This document shows positions 51,782 through 61,462 of a DNA stretch of 64,000 nt, in pieces (positions within the stretch are counted from its first letter, which is position 1; every line of letters starts with the position of its first letter). Source of the DNA: Muribaculaceae bacterium. GTDB lineage: Bacteria; Bacteroidota; Bacteroidia; Bacteroidales; Muribaculaceae. The translations under genes were made by a program, and so were the position numbers. The DNA lies in assembly GCA_009775265.1 (NCBI GenBank), contig VSPG01000001.1:124001-188000 (forward strand). The letters run 5' to 3'. Under the pieces are notes generated by a model that had not been told where the DNA came from, searched no databases, and saw only the letters and a program-made list of their open reading frames with translations.

Positions 51782-53136
51782 TGGTACGGAGATTTTTAGT
51801 TTTCGCCATAGTGGCATGCATTGCGGCGTTGCCGTCGCAAGCCCGCGGTGTGCTTGGATTCGACGGTGAGGATGCCGCTACAGTGGGTATATATATAAAG
51901 GATTTGAAATCGGGCCGTGTGATAGCCGAACACAATTCTGCTCAGGCCATGGTGCCGGCTTCTACGATGAAGTCGCTGACGGCGGCAACGGCAATATCCA
52001 TTCTTGGCGGCGACTTCAGGTTTAACACGCCGGTGATTCTTAAAGGTAGCCGTAGCGGAGACGTTTGGCGGGGCGACATATTGGTGGAAACCTGTGCCGA
52101 CCCGACCCTTGAAAGCGAATATTTTGAAGATAATCTCGGTTTCTGCGACAGTGTGGTTGTAAACCTCCGCCGTATGGGCATTACGAGTGTAACCGGAAAA
52201 ATAAGGGTGGTTGAATGCCTGAAAGATCCCGGTGCGGTGCCTCAGTGGGAAATCGAGGATTTGGCATGGAGCTATGGCGCCGCATTGTACGGCGCCAATT
52301 GGCGCGACAATGTGTTCCGTCTGTGGCCTGCATCGGGGCGTACAAAGCCGTATGTGCCAGGACTGCGTGTGGATTTGCGGCATGATGCCGACGGCACTGA
52401 CCTGCTGCGTGGTGTGAACTCTGATTTGCTGACGGTGTGGGGACGCGATATCTCCAACAAAAAATGGAGTGTGAGTACGACGATGCCTAATCCTGCCGAA
52501 GTGCTGGCTTATGAACTTACAGAACGTATCCGTTCGGCCGGTATAGAATTGTCGGGGAAAAATCTTGACATTGCGGCTACAGCGGAGTCTGCATCGGTTT
52601 ATGTGCATAAATCGCCGGAAGCTTCCGACATATTGGGCAGCCTGATGGTGAGAAGCGACAATATGATGGCAGAAGGAATGCTGCGCTCCATAGCCCCTGA
52701 TGATACCCGCAAAAATGCTATTAAGCGGGAAAAAGAACTGTGGGGAGCGCGTGGCATAAGTCTTGCTTATTCCGGAATATTCGACGGAAGCGGGCTGGCG
52801 CGTGGCAACAGGCTTGCACCGTGCACACTCGGCGCAGTGCTCGAATGGATGGCCAAAGGTCCGCATTCCGATATATATCCCGCATTCTTTCCACGTGCGG
52901 GGGTGGATGGTACGATGAAAAATTTCATGGCCAAAACCCCATTGAAGGGAAAACTTGCGCTAAAAACCGGCAGTGTGAATGCCGTGCAGTGCTATGCCGG
53001 CTATCTGCTTGATGAAAATGAAAGTCCTTCGCATGTCGTCGTAGTGATGGTAAACGGATTCTATTGTCCGCGAGCCAAAGTGCGCGATGCGATAAGTAAA
53101 TATTTGTTAGAACAATTCCATGTCAATCAAGAGTAA
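51781..53136 (+). CDS. dacB: D-alanyl-D-alanine carboxypeptidase, PBP4/DacB (S13)
   Basis: A 451-residue exported protein with a signal peptide ending near LPSQA. The three penicillin-binding motifs are present: ASTMK (nucleophile Ser), SDN in VRSDNMMAEG, and KTGS near the C-terminus. The inserted domain II and III typical of PBP4 fill the space between the first two motifs. It trims the D-Ala from, or cuts crosslinks in, peptidoglycan in the periplasm. It overlaps the next gene by 17 bases. Confidence 0.94.
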   Translation: MVRRFLVFAIVACIAALPSQARGVLGFDGEDAATVGIYIKDLKSGRVIAEHNSAQAMVPASTMKSLTAATAISILGGDFRFNTPVILKGSRSGDVWRGDILVETCADPTLESEYFEDNLGFCDSVVVNLRRMGITSVTGKIRVVECLKDPGAVPQWEIEDLAWSYGAALYGANWRDNVFRLWPASGRTKPYVPGLRVDLRHDADGTDLLRGVNSDLLTVWGRDISNKKWSVSTTMPNPAEVLAYELTERIRSAGIELSGKNLDIAATAESASVYVHKSPEASDILGSLMVRSDNMMAEGMLRSIAPDDTRKNAIKREKELWGARGISLAYSGIFDGSGLARGNRLAPCTLGAVLEWMAKGPHSDIYPAFFPRAGVDGTMKNFMAKTPLKGKLALKTGSVNAVQCYAGYLLDENESPSHVVVVMVNGFYCPRAKVRDAISKYLLEQFHVNQE

Positions 53137-53818
53137 CGATGATTTCACCCAAGGGCGTCTGTGCGGTCTTCTTGCAGCCGGCCTGCGAATGGAGGGTTTG
53201 CTGCGTGTGGCTATCGAACGTCCCGAAGTGCGCGACGACATAGCGCCGCAGATTCGTGATGCTTTCGAGATATACTGCAACATTTTCCGTCAGGCATGGG
53301 ACTGCGACCATGTGTCAGATTCTGCCCCTGTGGTGCAGGAGACGCCGCCGGCGAGTTTTGAGCCAGAGTCGTTTGTCGAGGTTGAAAAACAGATGGACGT
53401 GACACCGGCACCGGAGGCTTTGGTGGAATCTGCGCCCGAAGAACTGCCTGATGTTGTGTCCGCTGAGCCGGAACATGTAGTTGAAATTGAAGCTGAGCAG
53501 GAAGTCGTAGTGGAAGCTGCGGCTCAACCGGCCATAGACATGCGCCCCCTGTCGGAATCGCTGAAGGTGGACGAGTTAATAGCGCGAAAAGAATCGGCCG
53601 ATCTTCGGCGTGCCTTCACGCTCAATGACAAATTCCGTTTCCGGCGCACGCTGTTCGGAGGTAGCGACGCACGCTTCAGCGAGGTGCTCGACACACTGGA
53701 GGCGATGAACGGCTATGCTGAAGCTGAGCAATATCTGTCTCGTGTGATAGACATGGAAGGAGAAGACGCTGAGGATTTCATGAACATTATAAACGCCCAT
53801 TTCGGAGGTCGCCTGTGA
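53120..53818 (+). CDS. Conserved hypothetical protein with acidic Pro/Val/Glu linker
   Basis: A 232-residue cytoplasmic protein. A helical N-terminal part (to about residue 65) and a conserved C-terminal part (LNDKFRFRRTLFGGSDARF to the end) are joined by a linker rich in Glu, Val, Pro and Ala (about 70-140). The C-terminal FRFRRxLFGG pattern is familiar from Bacteroidales proteins of unknown function found next to rsmI. It overlaps the previous gene by 17 bases and the next by 4. Confidence 0.75.
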   Translation: MSIKSNDDFTQGRLCGLLAAGLRMEGLLRVAIERPEVRDDIAPQIRDAFEIYCNIFRQAWDCDHVSDSAPVVQETPPASFEPESFVEVEKQMDVTPAPEALVESAPEELPDVVSAEPEHVVEIEAEQEVVVEAAAQPAIDMRPLSESLKVDELIARKESADLRRAFTLNDKFRFRRTLFGGSDARFSEVLDTLEAMNGYAEAEQYLSRVIDMEGEDAEDFMNIINAHFGGRL

Positions 53819-54537
53819 GTGGTACGCTTTACATAGTCCCCACGCCTGTGGGGAATCTTTCCGACATGTCTCCGCGTGCGGTGGGCGTGCTCAAATCCGT
53901 ATCGCTGGTTTTGGCGGAAGACACGCGCACGTCGGCTGTGCTGATGCGGCATTTTGACATAGCCACTCCCATGAGCAGCCATCATAAGTACAATGAGCAT
54001 GACAGTCTTGACCCTGTGATGAGCCGTCTTGAGGCCGGAGAGGACATTGCCCTCGTAAGCGATGCCGGAACTCCGGGGATAAGCGATCCCGGGTTTATGT
54101 TGTCGCGCGAATGCCGGCGTCGTGGCATCCGTGTCGTGACTCTCCCCGGGGCCACTGCTTTCGTCCCTGCTCTTGTCAACAGCGGGTTGCCATGCGACCG
54201 ATTTGTTTTTGAAGGCTTTCTGCCACCCAAGAAAGGGCGGGCCACACGAATGGCAGAACTGGCCTCGGACGAGCGAACGTTTGTAATCTATGAATCGCCG
54301 TTGCGTCTGGCGCGCACTCTCGCCGAACTTGCCTCGGCATGTGGCGACGACAGGCAGGCTGCTGTGGTGCGTGAAATCTCAAAAATCCATGAAACGACGC
54401 ATCGCGACAGCCTCGGAGGCTTGCGTGATTATTTCCAGATGAACCAAGCGAAGGGTGAAATTGTTATCATAGTGTCCGGGAAAGACCGCGAGCGGTGCAG
54501 GGAGCATCGCAACAAATACCGCTCCGGAGAAGAGTAG
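53815..54537 (+). CDS. rsmI: 16S rRNA 2'-O-ribose C1402 methyltransferase RsmI
   Basis: A 240-residue SAM-dependent methyltransferase of the tetrapyrrole-methylase fold, starting with GTG that overlaps the previous stop as GTGA. Motifs: LYIVPTPVGNLSDMSPRAV, LAEDTRTSAVLM, SDAGTPGISDPGF, and LPGATAFVPAL. It methylates C1402 in the decoding centre of 16S rRNA. Confidence 0.96.
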   Translation: MSGTLYIVPTPVGNLSDMSPRAVGVLKSVSLVLAEDTRTSAVLMRHFDIATPMSSHHKYNEHDSLDPVMSRLEAGEDIALVSDAGTPGISDPGFMLSRECRRRGIRVVTLPGATAFVPALVNSGLPCDRFVFEGFLPPKKGRATRMAELASDERTFVIYESPLRLARTLAELASACGDDRQAAVVREISKIHETTHRDSLGGLRDYFQMNQAKGEIVIIVSGKDRERCREHRNKYRSGEE

Positions 54538-54601
54538 GGTGCGACGTCCGATCGGTCACTTTTTTAACATACACGCTACTAACTATTTATTTTAAAGCAA
54601 C

Positions 54602-55471
54602 ATGAAAAAGACATTATTGGCCGGATTGGGCGCTCTGCTCGCGTTGAGCGCTTGCAATCAAAAAAACGAAACAGAAGAAGCGCATAAGCAAGCCATTGCC
54701 GATGCTTCCAAAGTAGAGCTGCAGAATGCTGTTGCAGACCGCGATCAGCTGTTCCTTCTCGTAAATGAGATTTCGCAGGGAATGGATCAGATAAAAGACC
54801 TCGAAAACATACTTACTGTAAATGCCAATGCCGGTGGCGAGACACCCAGTCAGCGTGAACAGATTCAGGCCGACATTGCCTCGATACAGAAAGCATTGCA
54901 GGAGCGTCGTGAAAAGCTTGCAGAACTTGAGAAAAAACTCAACAACTCCACTCTGACCAACAACAACCTGCGCAGCACAATTGCTACCCTGCGCAATCAA
55001 ATTGACACTCAGAGCAATGAAATTGAGTCGCTTAAGACCAACCTTACTGCGGCCAAAGCCCGTATCGGCGAATTGAACACGGCTGTCGATTCTCTGAACA
55101 CTACTGTCACCACAGTGACAGCCCAAAAAGACGAAGCGGAGCAGCAGAGCGTTGATCTTGCCAATGAGCTCAACACATGCTTCTATGCCGTGGGCAGCAA
55201 GAAAGAGCTTAAAGACAATGAAATCATTGAAACCGGCTTCCTGCGCAAAACTAAAATTATGGAAGGTGATTTCGACCGCAATTTCTTCACTACAGCCGAC
55301 AAACGCACTCTGACCACCATTCCGCTGCATAGCGACAAAGCCAAAGTGCTGACAAACCAGCCCGAATCGTCCTATGTCATTGAAGATGTGGACGGACAGA
55401 AGGTGCTCCGTATCACCAACCCTGCTTCGTTCTGGAGTCTCAGCAACTACCTTGTAGTGCAGATTAACTGA
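54602..55471 (+). CDS. Coiled-coil lipoprotein
   Basis: A 289-residue lipoprotein (signal MKKTLLAGLGALLALSACNQ, lipid Cys 18). Residues about 35-195 form a long coiled coil with heptad Leu/Ile (EKKLNNSTLTNNNLRSTIAT and similar), followed by a conserved globular end (FYAVGSKKELKDNEIIETGF to SLSNYLVVQIN). The C-terminal signature is common in Bacteroidales envelope proteins of unknown function. A structural role at the cell envelope is a guess. Confidence 0.78.
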   Translation: MKKTLLAGLGALLALSACNQKNETEEAHKQAIADASKVELQNAVADRDQLFLLVNEISQGMDQIKDLENILTVNANAGGETPSQREQIQADIASIQKALQERREKLAELEKKLNNSTLTNNNLRSTIATLRNQIDTQSNEIESLKTNLTAAKARIGELNTAVDSLNTTVTTVTAQKDEAEQQSVDLANELNTCFYAVGSKKELKDNEIIETGFLRKTKIMEGDFDRNFFTTADKRTLTTIPLHSDKAKVLTNQPESSYVIEDVDGQKVLRITNPASFWSLSNYLVVQIN

Positions 55472-55481
55472 TGAATATCTG

Positions 55482-55533
55482 ACAAATATAGAAAGCGTGC
55501 GCGGAACATTCCGCGCACGCTTTCTATATTTGT
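55482..55533 (+). terminator. Strong bidirectional terminator after the coiled-coil lipoprotein
   Basis: Perfect 25-base arms (55482-55506 and 55509-55533; ACAAATATAGAAAGCGTGCG...) with a 2-base loop. GC-rich core, AT-rich base with T tract TTTCTATATTTGTTTG. It insulates the glycan-utilisation locus. Confidence 0.93.
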
Positions 55534-55701
55534 TTGTCCGGACATTGTTATTTTCACATGGTAAATATGGCTGTACACTATCTTGTCGCATTTTCTGAAA
55601 AATATCGTTTTCAAAGCAGTTAGGATTAAAGATGGTAGGCTGGATGTTTCATCAGAATACCGTTTAGGATACATAACGGGACTTTGAAAGGGGGACTGAT
55701 A

Positions 55702-55732
55702 TTTGACACACATTGGATATTCATTAATTTTG
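55702..55732 (+). promoter_or_regulatory. Promoter of the HTCS gene
   Basis: TTTG (55702-55705), 19 bases, TAATTTTG (55725-55732): perfect match, 22 bases before the ATG at 55754. It also rules out the upstream in-frame TTG at 55703 as the start. Confidence 0.82.
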
Positions 55733-55753
55733 TATTCCAAATTGTGCAGCCAA

Positions 55754-58700
55754 ATGAGTATAATCCGATTTGTCCCGTTTTTTTGTTCAGTAGTGATTGC
55801 TATCGCAGTTTCTGCCACGGAACATCATGTATTCCGTAGACTTGAAGCAACAAACAGCATGTCAAACAACAATGTCAAGGCTATTCTGAAGGACAAGGAC
55901 GGTTTCTTGTGGGTGGGCACGGCGTCCGGACTGAATAGGTATGACGGATATGAATATAAACTTTATGGAATCCATTCATCTTCTAATGCCACCAAAGATT
56001 ATCTTAATGATATCCAGTCATTACAGGAGGATTGTGACGGTAATATCTGGGTGAGAAGCTATAGGAATTACTCGGTTTTCAATCGTGATAAAGATGCGTT
56101 TTCGGTTGAGGTGCCGAAGCTGCTGGCCGGATACGGAATCGATGTGGATGAAAACTATTGTGTGTATGTTGACTGCAGTCGGAATCTGTGGATATTGACT
56201 GACAAAACTATACACTTTTTTGACATGTCGACCAGAAAGCTGAAATCAAGACCCCATTCGATAGGGACGCTGCATTCAAACTTCGGTATATCTGATGACT
56301 CGTCAGGGATATATATTCTGCTGGATACCGGAGAAATATGTGTTATCGATAAATCTCGTCTGGCAATAGGGTATATAAACACACCTGAGAATGTCAGTGG
56401 ATTCAATCACATTTATGCTGATTATCAGCAAGGGTTGTGGCTGTTTTCGGACCATAATGACGAAATTTTTTATCGGAAGAAATCGAGCCGATGGACTCCG
56501 TTGCCCTTGCCGAGCTCGGATCTGACCCAAAGCAAGGGTATACGCAGTATTCTTGACGACAAGAGCGGCCATGTGTGGATAGGAACCGACCACAATGGGC
56601 TGTACATTTACAACCAGTCAAGCGGGGCGCTTGAGCATTTTGTCCACGATTCGATGACAACGGGATCGTTACCATCCAATAATGTTTCATATATCTATCA
56701 TGATGCCGAAAATACTTTGTGGTTTGGCCATAACAAATCGGGAATATCATTCTGCAACGACACTCAGCTCCAGTTTGAGGACTATGGATTTTTCGGATTG
56801 GACGATATTACCGCATTGCTTGTCGACCGTGAAGGCCGCATCTGGGCCGGAACTGACGGATATGGATTATACAGAAAAAATGTGAACGACAGCGGCAGGG
56901 CCGAAAAAATTTCATCTGTTTTCAATGGTTCGATAATATGCCTTGACGAAGACAAAGACGGGACTGTTTCAGCTGGATGCTACGGCAACGGCATTTATCG
57001 TATAAACCGCAATGGCATCAGGCACTTTACGGTAGCCAACAGTTCGTTGATTTCAGATATTGTGTGGGACGTCCAGTCGGACAAAAATGGGAATGTATGG
57101 ATTGCTACCATAAACGGTACTCAATATCTTGAGCCTGAATCGGGACGGTTTATGTCGCTTGTCGCTTCTGACGGCTCGCCGATAAGCTCGATGACACTGT
57201 TCTATGATGGAGACGAGATTATGTATGTCGGGACTTTTGATGGTTTTTATAGCGTCAATATCAACACCAAACGTCATGAGTACCACAATTCAAACAATAG
57301 AAAAACCCAGACCTTCGGGGATGGTTATGTTTCGGCCATCCTGAAAGATAAGTCGGGACAATTATGGTTAGGACATAATCAAGGAATAACAATATGGAGC
57401 GCAGAGTCTGACTCACTGTATAGTATCAATCCGCAAAACGGCCTGTGTAACAATATGGTTCATGAGATGGCCATAAATGACGACGGCCATGTCTGGGTGG
57501 CGACGTCCAATGGGCTTTCCATTATCTTGCCTGAATGGGGTGCTGACGGAGAATTGAGTTATACAGTACGCAGTTACACTGACAAGCACGGGTTGAACAG
57601 CAGTTTTTTCAACACCAATGCAATAGCAAAGCTACCCGACGACAATCTGATATTCGGGACATCCAGCGGATGTGTGACATTTTTTCCTAAGAAGATATTC
57701 AATGCCCGTCGCAACGATATTCAGGTCATTTTCACCAATCTGAGCATAGGAGCTCAAGCAATTGCAGTCGATTCGCTTTATGACGGCCGTGTATTGTTGA
57801 GCAGATCATTGGAAAAGACACCCTCCCTTACAATAGCGCATGATGACAAGCTGATAACCATTGGGTTCACAGCTTGTGATATCATGAACCAGTACAACCT
57901 GAGTTACCAGTATAAGCTTGAAGGCCTTGACAATCAATGGCTATCTACATCCATCAACAAAGTGTCCTTCGCATCTATCCCCCCTGGTAAATACCGTCTG
58001 CTTGTAAAGGCCTGTCAGTTCGGCGGCGAATGTAGTGATGCGGCTGGAATAGATATAATTGTGCTTTCGCCATTCTATCTCACATTGTGGGCCTATTGCC
58101 TGTATATGCTGGCTGCAATCGTGCTGATATATGTTATCTATAAAAATATCAGAAGCAAACACAGGCGGAAATTGGCCTATCAGAAGCAGAAAATAGAGAG
58201 TGAGCAGAAAGTTCGGATTAACGAAATCAAACTGAAATTTTTCACTAACATCAGCCATGATTTGCGCACGCCGCTGACGCTGATTATGGTGCCGCTGCAA
58301 GTGCTCATGAAGCGGACCAAAGACGAGACAGTGAAAAAGATGCTCGACACGATGCATCACAACGCCACACATCTGCTCAATCTGATAAATTCACTTCTTG
58401 ATTTGCGGAAACTTGATGTTGGAGCAGAAACGCTACACTGCAGCGTCAGTGATTTCATCAGTTTTATAAAGTCATCATGTCAGGCATTCGACGACTATGC
58501 CTCAAGCCATAATATACGGTTCAAAGTCGAGAGTCGAATACAGGAACTGGTTTTCAGCTACGACCAGAATAAAATCAAAAAAGTACTCAACAATCTGTTG
58601 TCAAACGCATTCAAATATACTCCTGACGGGGGATCGGTCACAGTCAATGTCTGTTGTGATGACTCTGAAGCGACAGTAAGTGTGTCAGATACCGGAGTCG

Positions 58701-59800
58701 GCATTAATGACGAGACCAGGAAACACATCTTTGAGCGTTTCTTTCAGGGAGAACAAAGCGAGAATAAAACAGGCAGCGGCATCGGGCTCCACATCGCAAA
58801 TGAATATATACGTATGCACGGCGGCGAGATAAGCATAGCCGACAATAATCCTTCTGGGAGCATATTCGCTTTCAGTATTCCTCTCCGAGGCAACGCCCCC
58901 TGCGGGGAAATCGTGGGTCTAACAGCAGATGGCTACATGAGTGAAAGCTGCCGTCATCCCATGGAGCATGTCACAAGTGACGCGAGTGGCTCAAGTGTCC
59001 CGGATAGTACGGATAGTATGGATGCTCCGGAAACCGGAAACCGGAAACCGTGCATACTGCTTGTGGACGACAACAAGGAATATCTTGAAATCATATCCAA
59101 CATACTGTCTGACGAATACTCGGTCGTTACGGCCGATAACGGAGAGAAGGCCCTTGAAATCATTGATAATGAAAACATAGACCTTGTTATCAGTGATGTC
59201 ATGATGCCCGGGGTGGACGGCATGGAACTATGTCGCCGCATCAAGAGTGATATCCGCAGGTCGCATATCCCGGTGATTCTGTTGACAGCCAAAAGCGCCG
59301 ATGAGTATCGCATAGAGGGACTTGAACTTGGTGCGGACGACTATATTACCAAGCCGTTTAACTACCAGCTGCTCAAACTGCGCATAGGCAAGTTTATCGA
59401 ACTCTCCGAACGCAATCACCGCATGTTCAGAAACCACATTAAGGTCGAGCCAAGCGAAATCACAATAACCTCGCTTGATGAAAAACTTGTCGAGAAGGCC
59501 ATCAGAATTGTCGAAGAACACATGGAAGACACTGAATTCTCAGTCGAGACACTAAGTCAGGAACTGGCCCTCAGCCGAGGCTATCTGTATAAGAAACTTA
59601 TGGCCATAACCGGGAAGGGCCCGGCTGATTTCATACGGACGATACGACTCAAGAGGGCGCGCCATCTTTTGGCCAACAGTCAGATGCAGATAGCGGAGGT
59701 GGCTTATAAATGCGGATTCAATTCGCCCAAACGTTTTGCGCAGAATTTCCGCAATGAATTTGGCATGTTACCTTCTGAATTCCTGAAGGGGCTGCCATGA
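55754..59800 (+). CDS. Hybrid two-component system (HTCS) sensor-regulator
   Basis: A 1348-residue one-protein signalling system. Order: signal peptide (to about 22), two seven-bladed Reg_prop propellers (repeats of the type DKDGFLWVGTASGLNRYD) up to about 700, Y_Y_Y domain (about 690-770), a membrane helix near 777-797 (LWAYCLYMLAAIVLIYVIY), HisKA with phospho-His835 in NISHDLRTPLT, HATPase, a receiver with phospho-Asp1148 in VISDVMMPGVDG, and a C-terminal AraC-type HTH (about 1245-1345). HTCS proteins sense glycan fragments in the periplasm and activate their own locus. It controls, most likely, the GH43-SusC genes that follow; control of the distant enzyme operon is possible. Confidence 0.95.
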   Translation: MSIIRFVPFFCSVVIAIAVSATEHHVFRRLEATNSMSNNNVKAILKDKDGFLWVGTASGLNRYDGYEYKLYGIHSSSNATKDYLNDIQSLQEDCDGNIWVRSYRNYSVFNRDKDAFSVEVPKLLAGYGIDVDENYCVYVDCSRNLWILTDKTIHFFDMSTRKLKSRPHSIGTLHSNFGISDDSSGIYILLDTGEICVIDKSRLAIGYINTPENVSGFNHIYADYQQGLWLFSDHNDEIFYRKKSSRWTPLPLPSSDLTQSKGIRSILDDKSGHVWIGTDHNGLYIYNQSSGALEHFVHDSMTTGSLPSNNVSYIYHDAENTLWFGHNKSGISFCNDTQLQFEDYGFFGLDDITALLVDREGRIWAGTDGYGLYRKNVNDSGRAEKISSVFNGSIICLDEDKDGTVSAGCYGNGIYRINRNGIRHFTVANSSLISDIVWDVQSDKNGNVWIATINGTQYLEPESGRFMSLVASDGSPISSMTLFYDGDEIMYVGTFDGFYSVNINTKRHEYHNSNNRKTQTFGDGYVSAILKDKSGQLWLGHNQGITIWSAESDSLYSINPQNGLCNNMVHEMAINDDGHVWVATSNGLSIILPEWGADGELSYTVRSYTDKHGLNSSFFNTNAIAKLPDDNLIFGTSSGCVTFFPKKIFNARRNDIQVIFTNLSIGAQAIAVDSLYDGRVLLSRSLEKTPSLTIAHDDKLITIGFTACDIMNQYNLSYQYKLEGLDNQWLSTSINKVSFASIPPGKYRLLVKACQFGGECSDAAGIDIIVLSPFYLTLWAYCLYMLAAIVLIYVIYKNIRSKHRRKLAYQKQKIESEQKVRINEIKLKFFTNISHDLRTPLTLIMVPLQVLMKRTKDETVKKMLDTMHHNATHLLNLINSLLDLRKLDVGAETLHCSVSDFISFIKSSCQAFDDYASSHNIRFKVESRIQELVFSYDQNKIKKVLNNLLSNAFKYTPDGGSVTVNVCCDDSEATVSVSDTGVGINDETRKHIFERFFQGEQSENKTGSGIGLHIANEYIRMHGGEISIADNNPSGSIFAFSIPLRGNAPCGEIVGLTADGYMSESCRHPMEHVTSDASGSSVPDSTDSMDAPETGNRKPCILLVDDNKEYLEIISNILSDEYSVVTADNGEKALEIIDNENIDLVISDVMMPGVDGMELCRRIKSDIRRSHIPVILLTAKSADEYRIEGLELGADDYITKPFNYQLLKLRIGKFIELSERNHRMFRNHIKVEPSEITITSLDEKLVEKAIRIVEEHMEDTEFSVETLSQELALSRGYLYKKLMAITGKGPADFIRTIRLKRARHLLANSQMQIAEVAYKCGFNSPKRFAQNFRNEFGMLPSEFLKGLP

Positions 59801-59865
59801 TTTCCGGATACATCAGGAGTACCTCGCGAATACATAAAAGGACATAATGTAAAAGGATGGTCTGC

Positions 59866-59873
59866 TATATTTG
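59866..59873 (+). promoter_or_regulatory. -7 element (TATATTTG) for the GH43-SusC transcript
   Basis: A TAnnTTTG match 29 bases before the GH43 ATG at 59902. No TTTG -33 box, as expected for an HTCS-activated promoter. Confidence 0.5.
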
Positions 59874-59901
59874 CAAGACCAATCATCTTTTTATTCACAT
59901 T

Positions 59902-61419
59902 ATGATTCTTAATCGTTTTATATCCGTCATTTTTGCGACGGTGTCGGCCATGGCCTTGAGCCAGCCGTCGGTCGCGCTCATACCTGAGACCTCAGCCTGT
60001 ACCCATGGATTTGAAGCCTCTCCCAAACTTCACACGGGTGATGGGAACCCATTGTTGGATTTCATGTATGTCGCCGACCCTACCGCAGTGGAACACAACG
60101 GCCGCATCTATGTCTATGGCACCAATGACCAGCAGGAGATTGACTCCGTAGGCAAGGGAACACAAAATAGTTATGCCCATATACACTCGCTCGTCATGAT
60201 GTCATCGTCCGACATGGTTAACTGGACCTACCATGGCATTATCGATGTTGAAAAGGCGGCTCCGTGGACGGGTAAGAGAGGAGTCTCATGGGCGCCCTCA
60301 ATCATCTCGAGGCTTGAAGATGACGGTAAGACTCATTTTTATCTTTATTATTCTCATGGTGGAGGCGGAATCGGTGTGCTTACTGCGACATCGCCTGTGG
60401 GTCCTTGGACCGATCCTCTCGGACATGATATAATCGACGTCAACACTCCGGGTCTGAAGGATTGTCCGGCTCCGTTTGATCCTGGCGCCGTAATAGACAA
60501 AGACGGCATAGGCTGGTTATCATTCGGAGGAGGGAAATCATCATCAGCGACAAAGCTTTTCCCCGGAAGCGCACGAATTGTCAGGCTGGGTAAAGACCTT
60601 CTCAGCATAGATAGTGAAATTGCCGAAATCCCTGCGCCATATTTCTTTGAGGCGAGCGAGCTGAACTATATCAGCGGGACATGGATCTATTCATACAGCA
60701 CCGACTGGGTTGATCGTGACGAGTGGCACGTCAATGACGCAAAGCGCCCTTCAATCTGTTCAATCAGCTACATGACCTCAACCAGTCCGCTCGAAAAAAA
60801 CAGTTGGAAATTCCGCGGTGATGTTCTTCATAATGCTGCCGGATATGGCCTGTCGGCAAGTAATAACCACACTCACTTTTTGAAGTTCGAAGACAACTAC
60901 TACATCTTTTACCACAACAACCATCTTGCCGACTTCAGAGGTATAAAGACCGGTTACCGCAACATCTGTGTCGATCGTCTGGATGTCAATGAAAAGAAAT
61001 CGGAAATAGCCACTGGCACGATGACTCACAGCGGAGTCTGGCAGATTCGCTGCGTAAATCCGTTTGACTGGCAGCAGGCCGAGACAGCGGCCGCCACCCT
61101 TGGGATGGAATTCGAACACACCAGTATGCCCGGCAATATGGTTGCGACAAATCTAGGGAAACACCAGCGCACAGAGATACGTAAAGTTGATTTCGGCAAG
61201 GGGGCCACGGCATTTGAGGCACTGGTGGCTGGAAAAGGAGTAATAGATGTCTATACCGGCAGGCCTGAAGGCAAGCCTGTTGCAAGTCTGTATGTAAATG
61301 ATCCTGACTGGAAAAATGTCATGGTAGGCCTTGACAAGCCCCTCGAGGGGGTTCATGACCTTTGCTTCGTCTATCGCGACGGAGAATTTAAATTTGACCA
61401 ATGGCGTTTCGTCAGATAG
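59902..61419 (+). CDS. GH43 arabinanase/arabinofuranosidase-like enzyme with C-terminal CBM-like domain
   Basis: A 505-residue exported protein from the ATG at 59902 (signal MILNRFISVIFATVSAMALS). The five-bladed propeller carries the GH43 carboxylates: Asp59 in YVADPTAVEHNG, Asp193 in PFDPGAVIDKDG and Glu250 in YFFEASELNY. Residues from about 375 form a beta-sandwich with GMEFEHTSMPGNMVAT and FEALVAGKGVIDVYTGRP that resembles CBM6-type domains. Arabinose- or xylose-containing glycan is likely; the exact linkage is not clear. It lies directly before SusC. Confidence 0.88.
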   Translation: MILNRFISVIFATVSAMALSQPSVALIPETSACTHGFEASPKLHTGDGNPLLDFMYVADPTAVEHNGRIYVYGTNDQQEIDSVGKGTQNSYAHIHSLVMMSSSDMVNWTYHGIIDVEKAAPWTGKRGVSWAPSIISRLEDDGKTHFYLYYSHGGGGIGVLTATSPVGPWTDPLGHDIIDVNTPGLKDCPAPFDPGAVIDKDGIGWLSFGGGKSSSATKLFPGSARIVRLGKDLLSIDSEIAEIPAPYFFEASELNYISGTWIYSYSTDWVDRDEWHVNDAKRPSICSISYMTSTSPLEKNSWKFRGDVLHNAAGYGLSASNNHTHFLKFEDNYYIFYHNNHLADFRGIKTGYRNICVDRLDVNEKKSEIATGTMTHSGVWQIRCVNPFDWQQAETAAATLGMEFEHTSMPGNMVATNLGKHQRTEIRKVDFGKGATAFEALVAGKGVIDVYTGRPEGKPVASLYVNDPDWKNVMVGLDKPLEGVHDLCFVYRDGEFKFDQWRFVR

Positions 61420-61462
61420 CCCTGCGGCATTATCAAATATTCACATACTTTAAATATATATC

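Noticed and set aside
51796..52866. Open frame of 356 codons antisense to PBP4
   Set aside because: Shadow of the dacB gene, whose three catalytic motifs are all intact on the plus strand.
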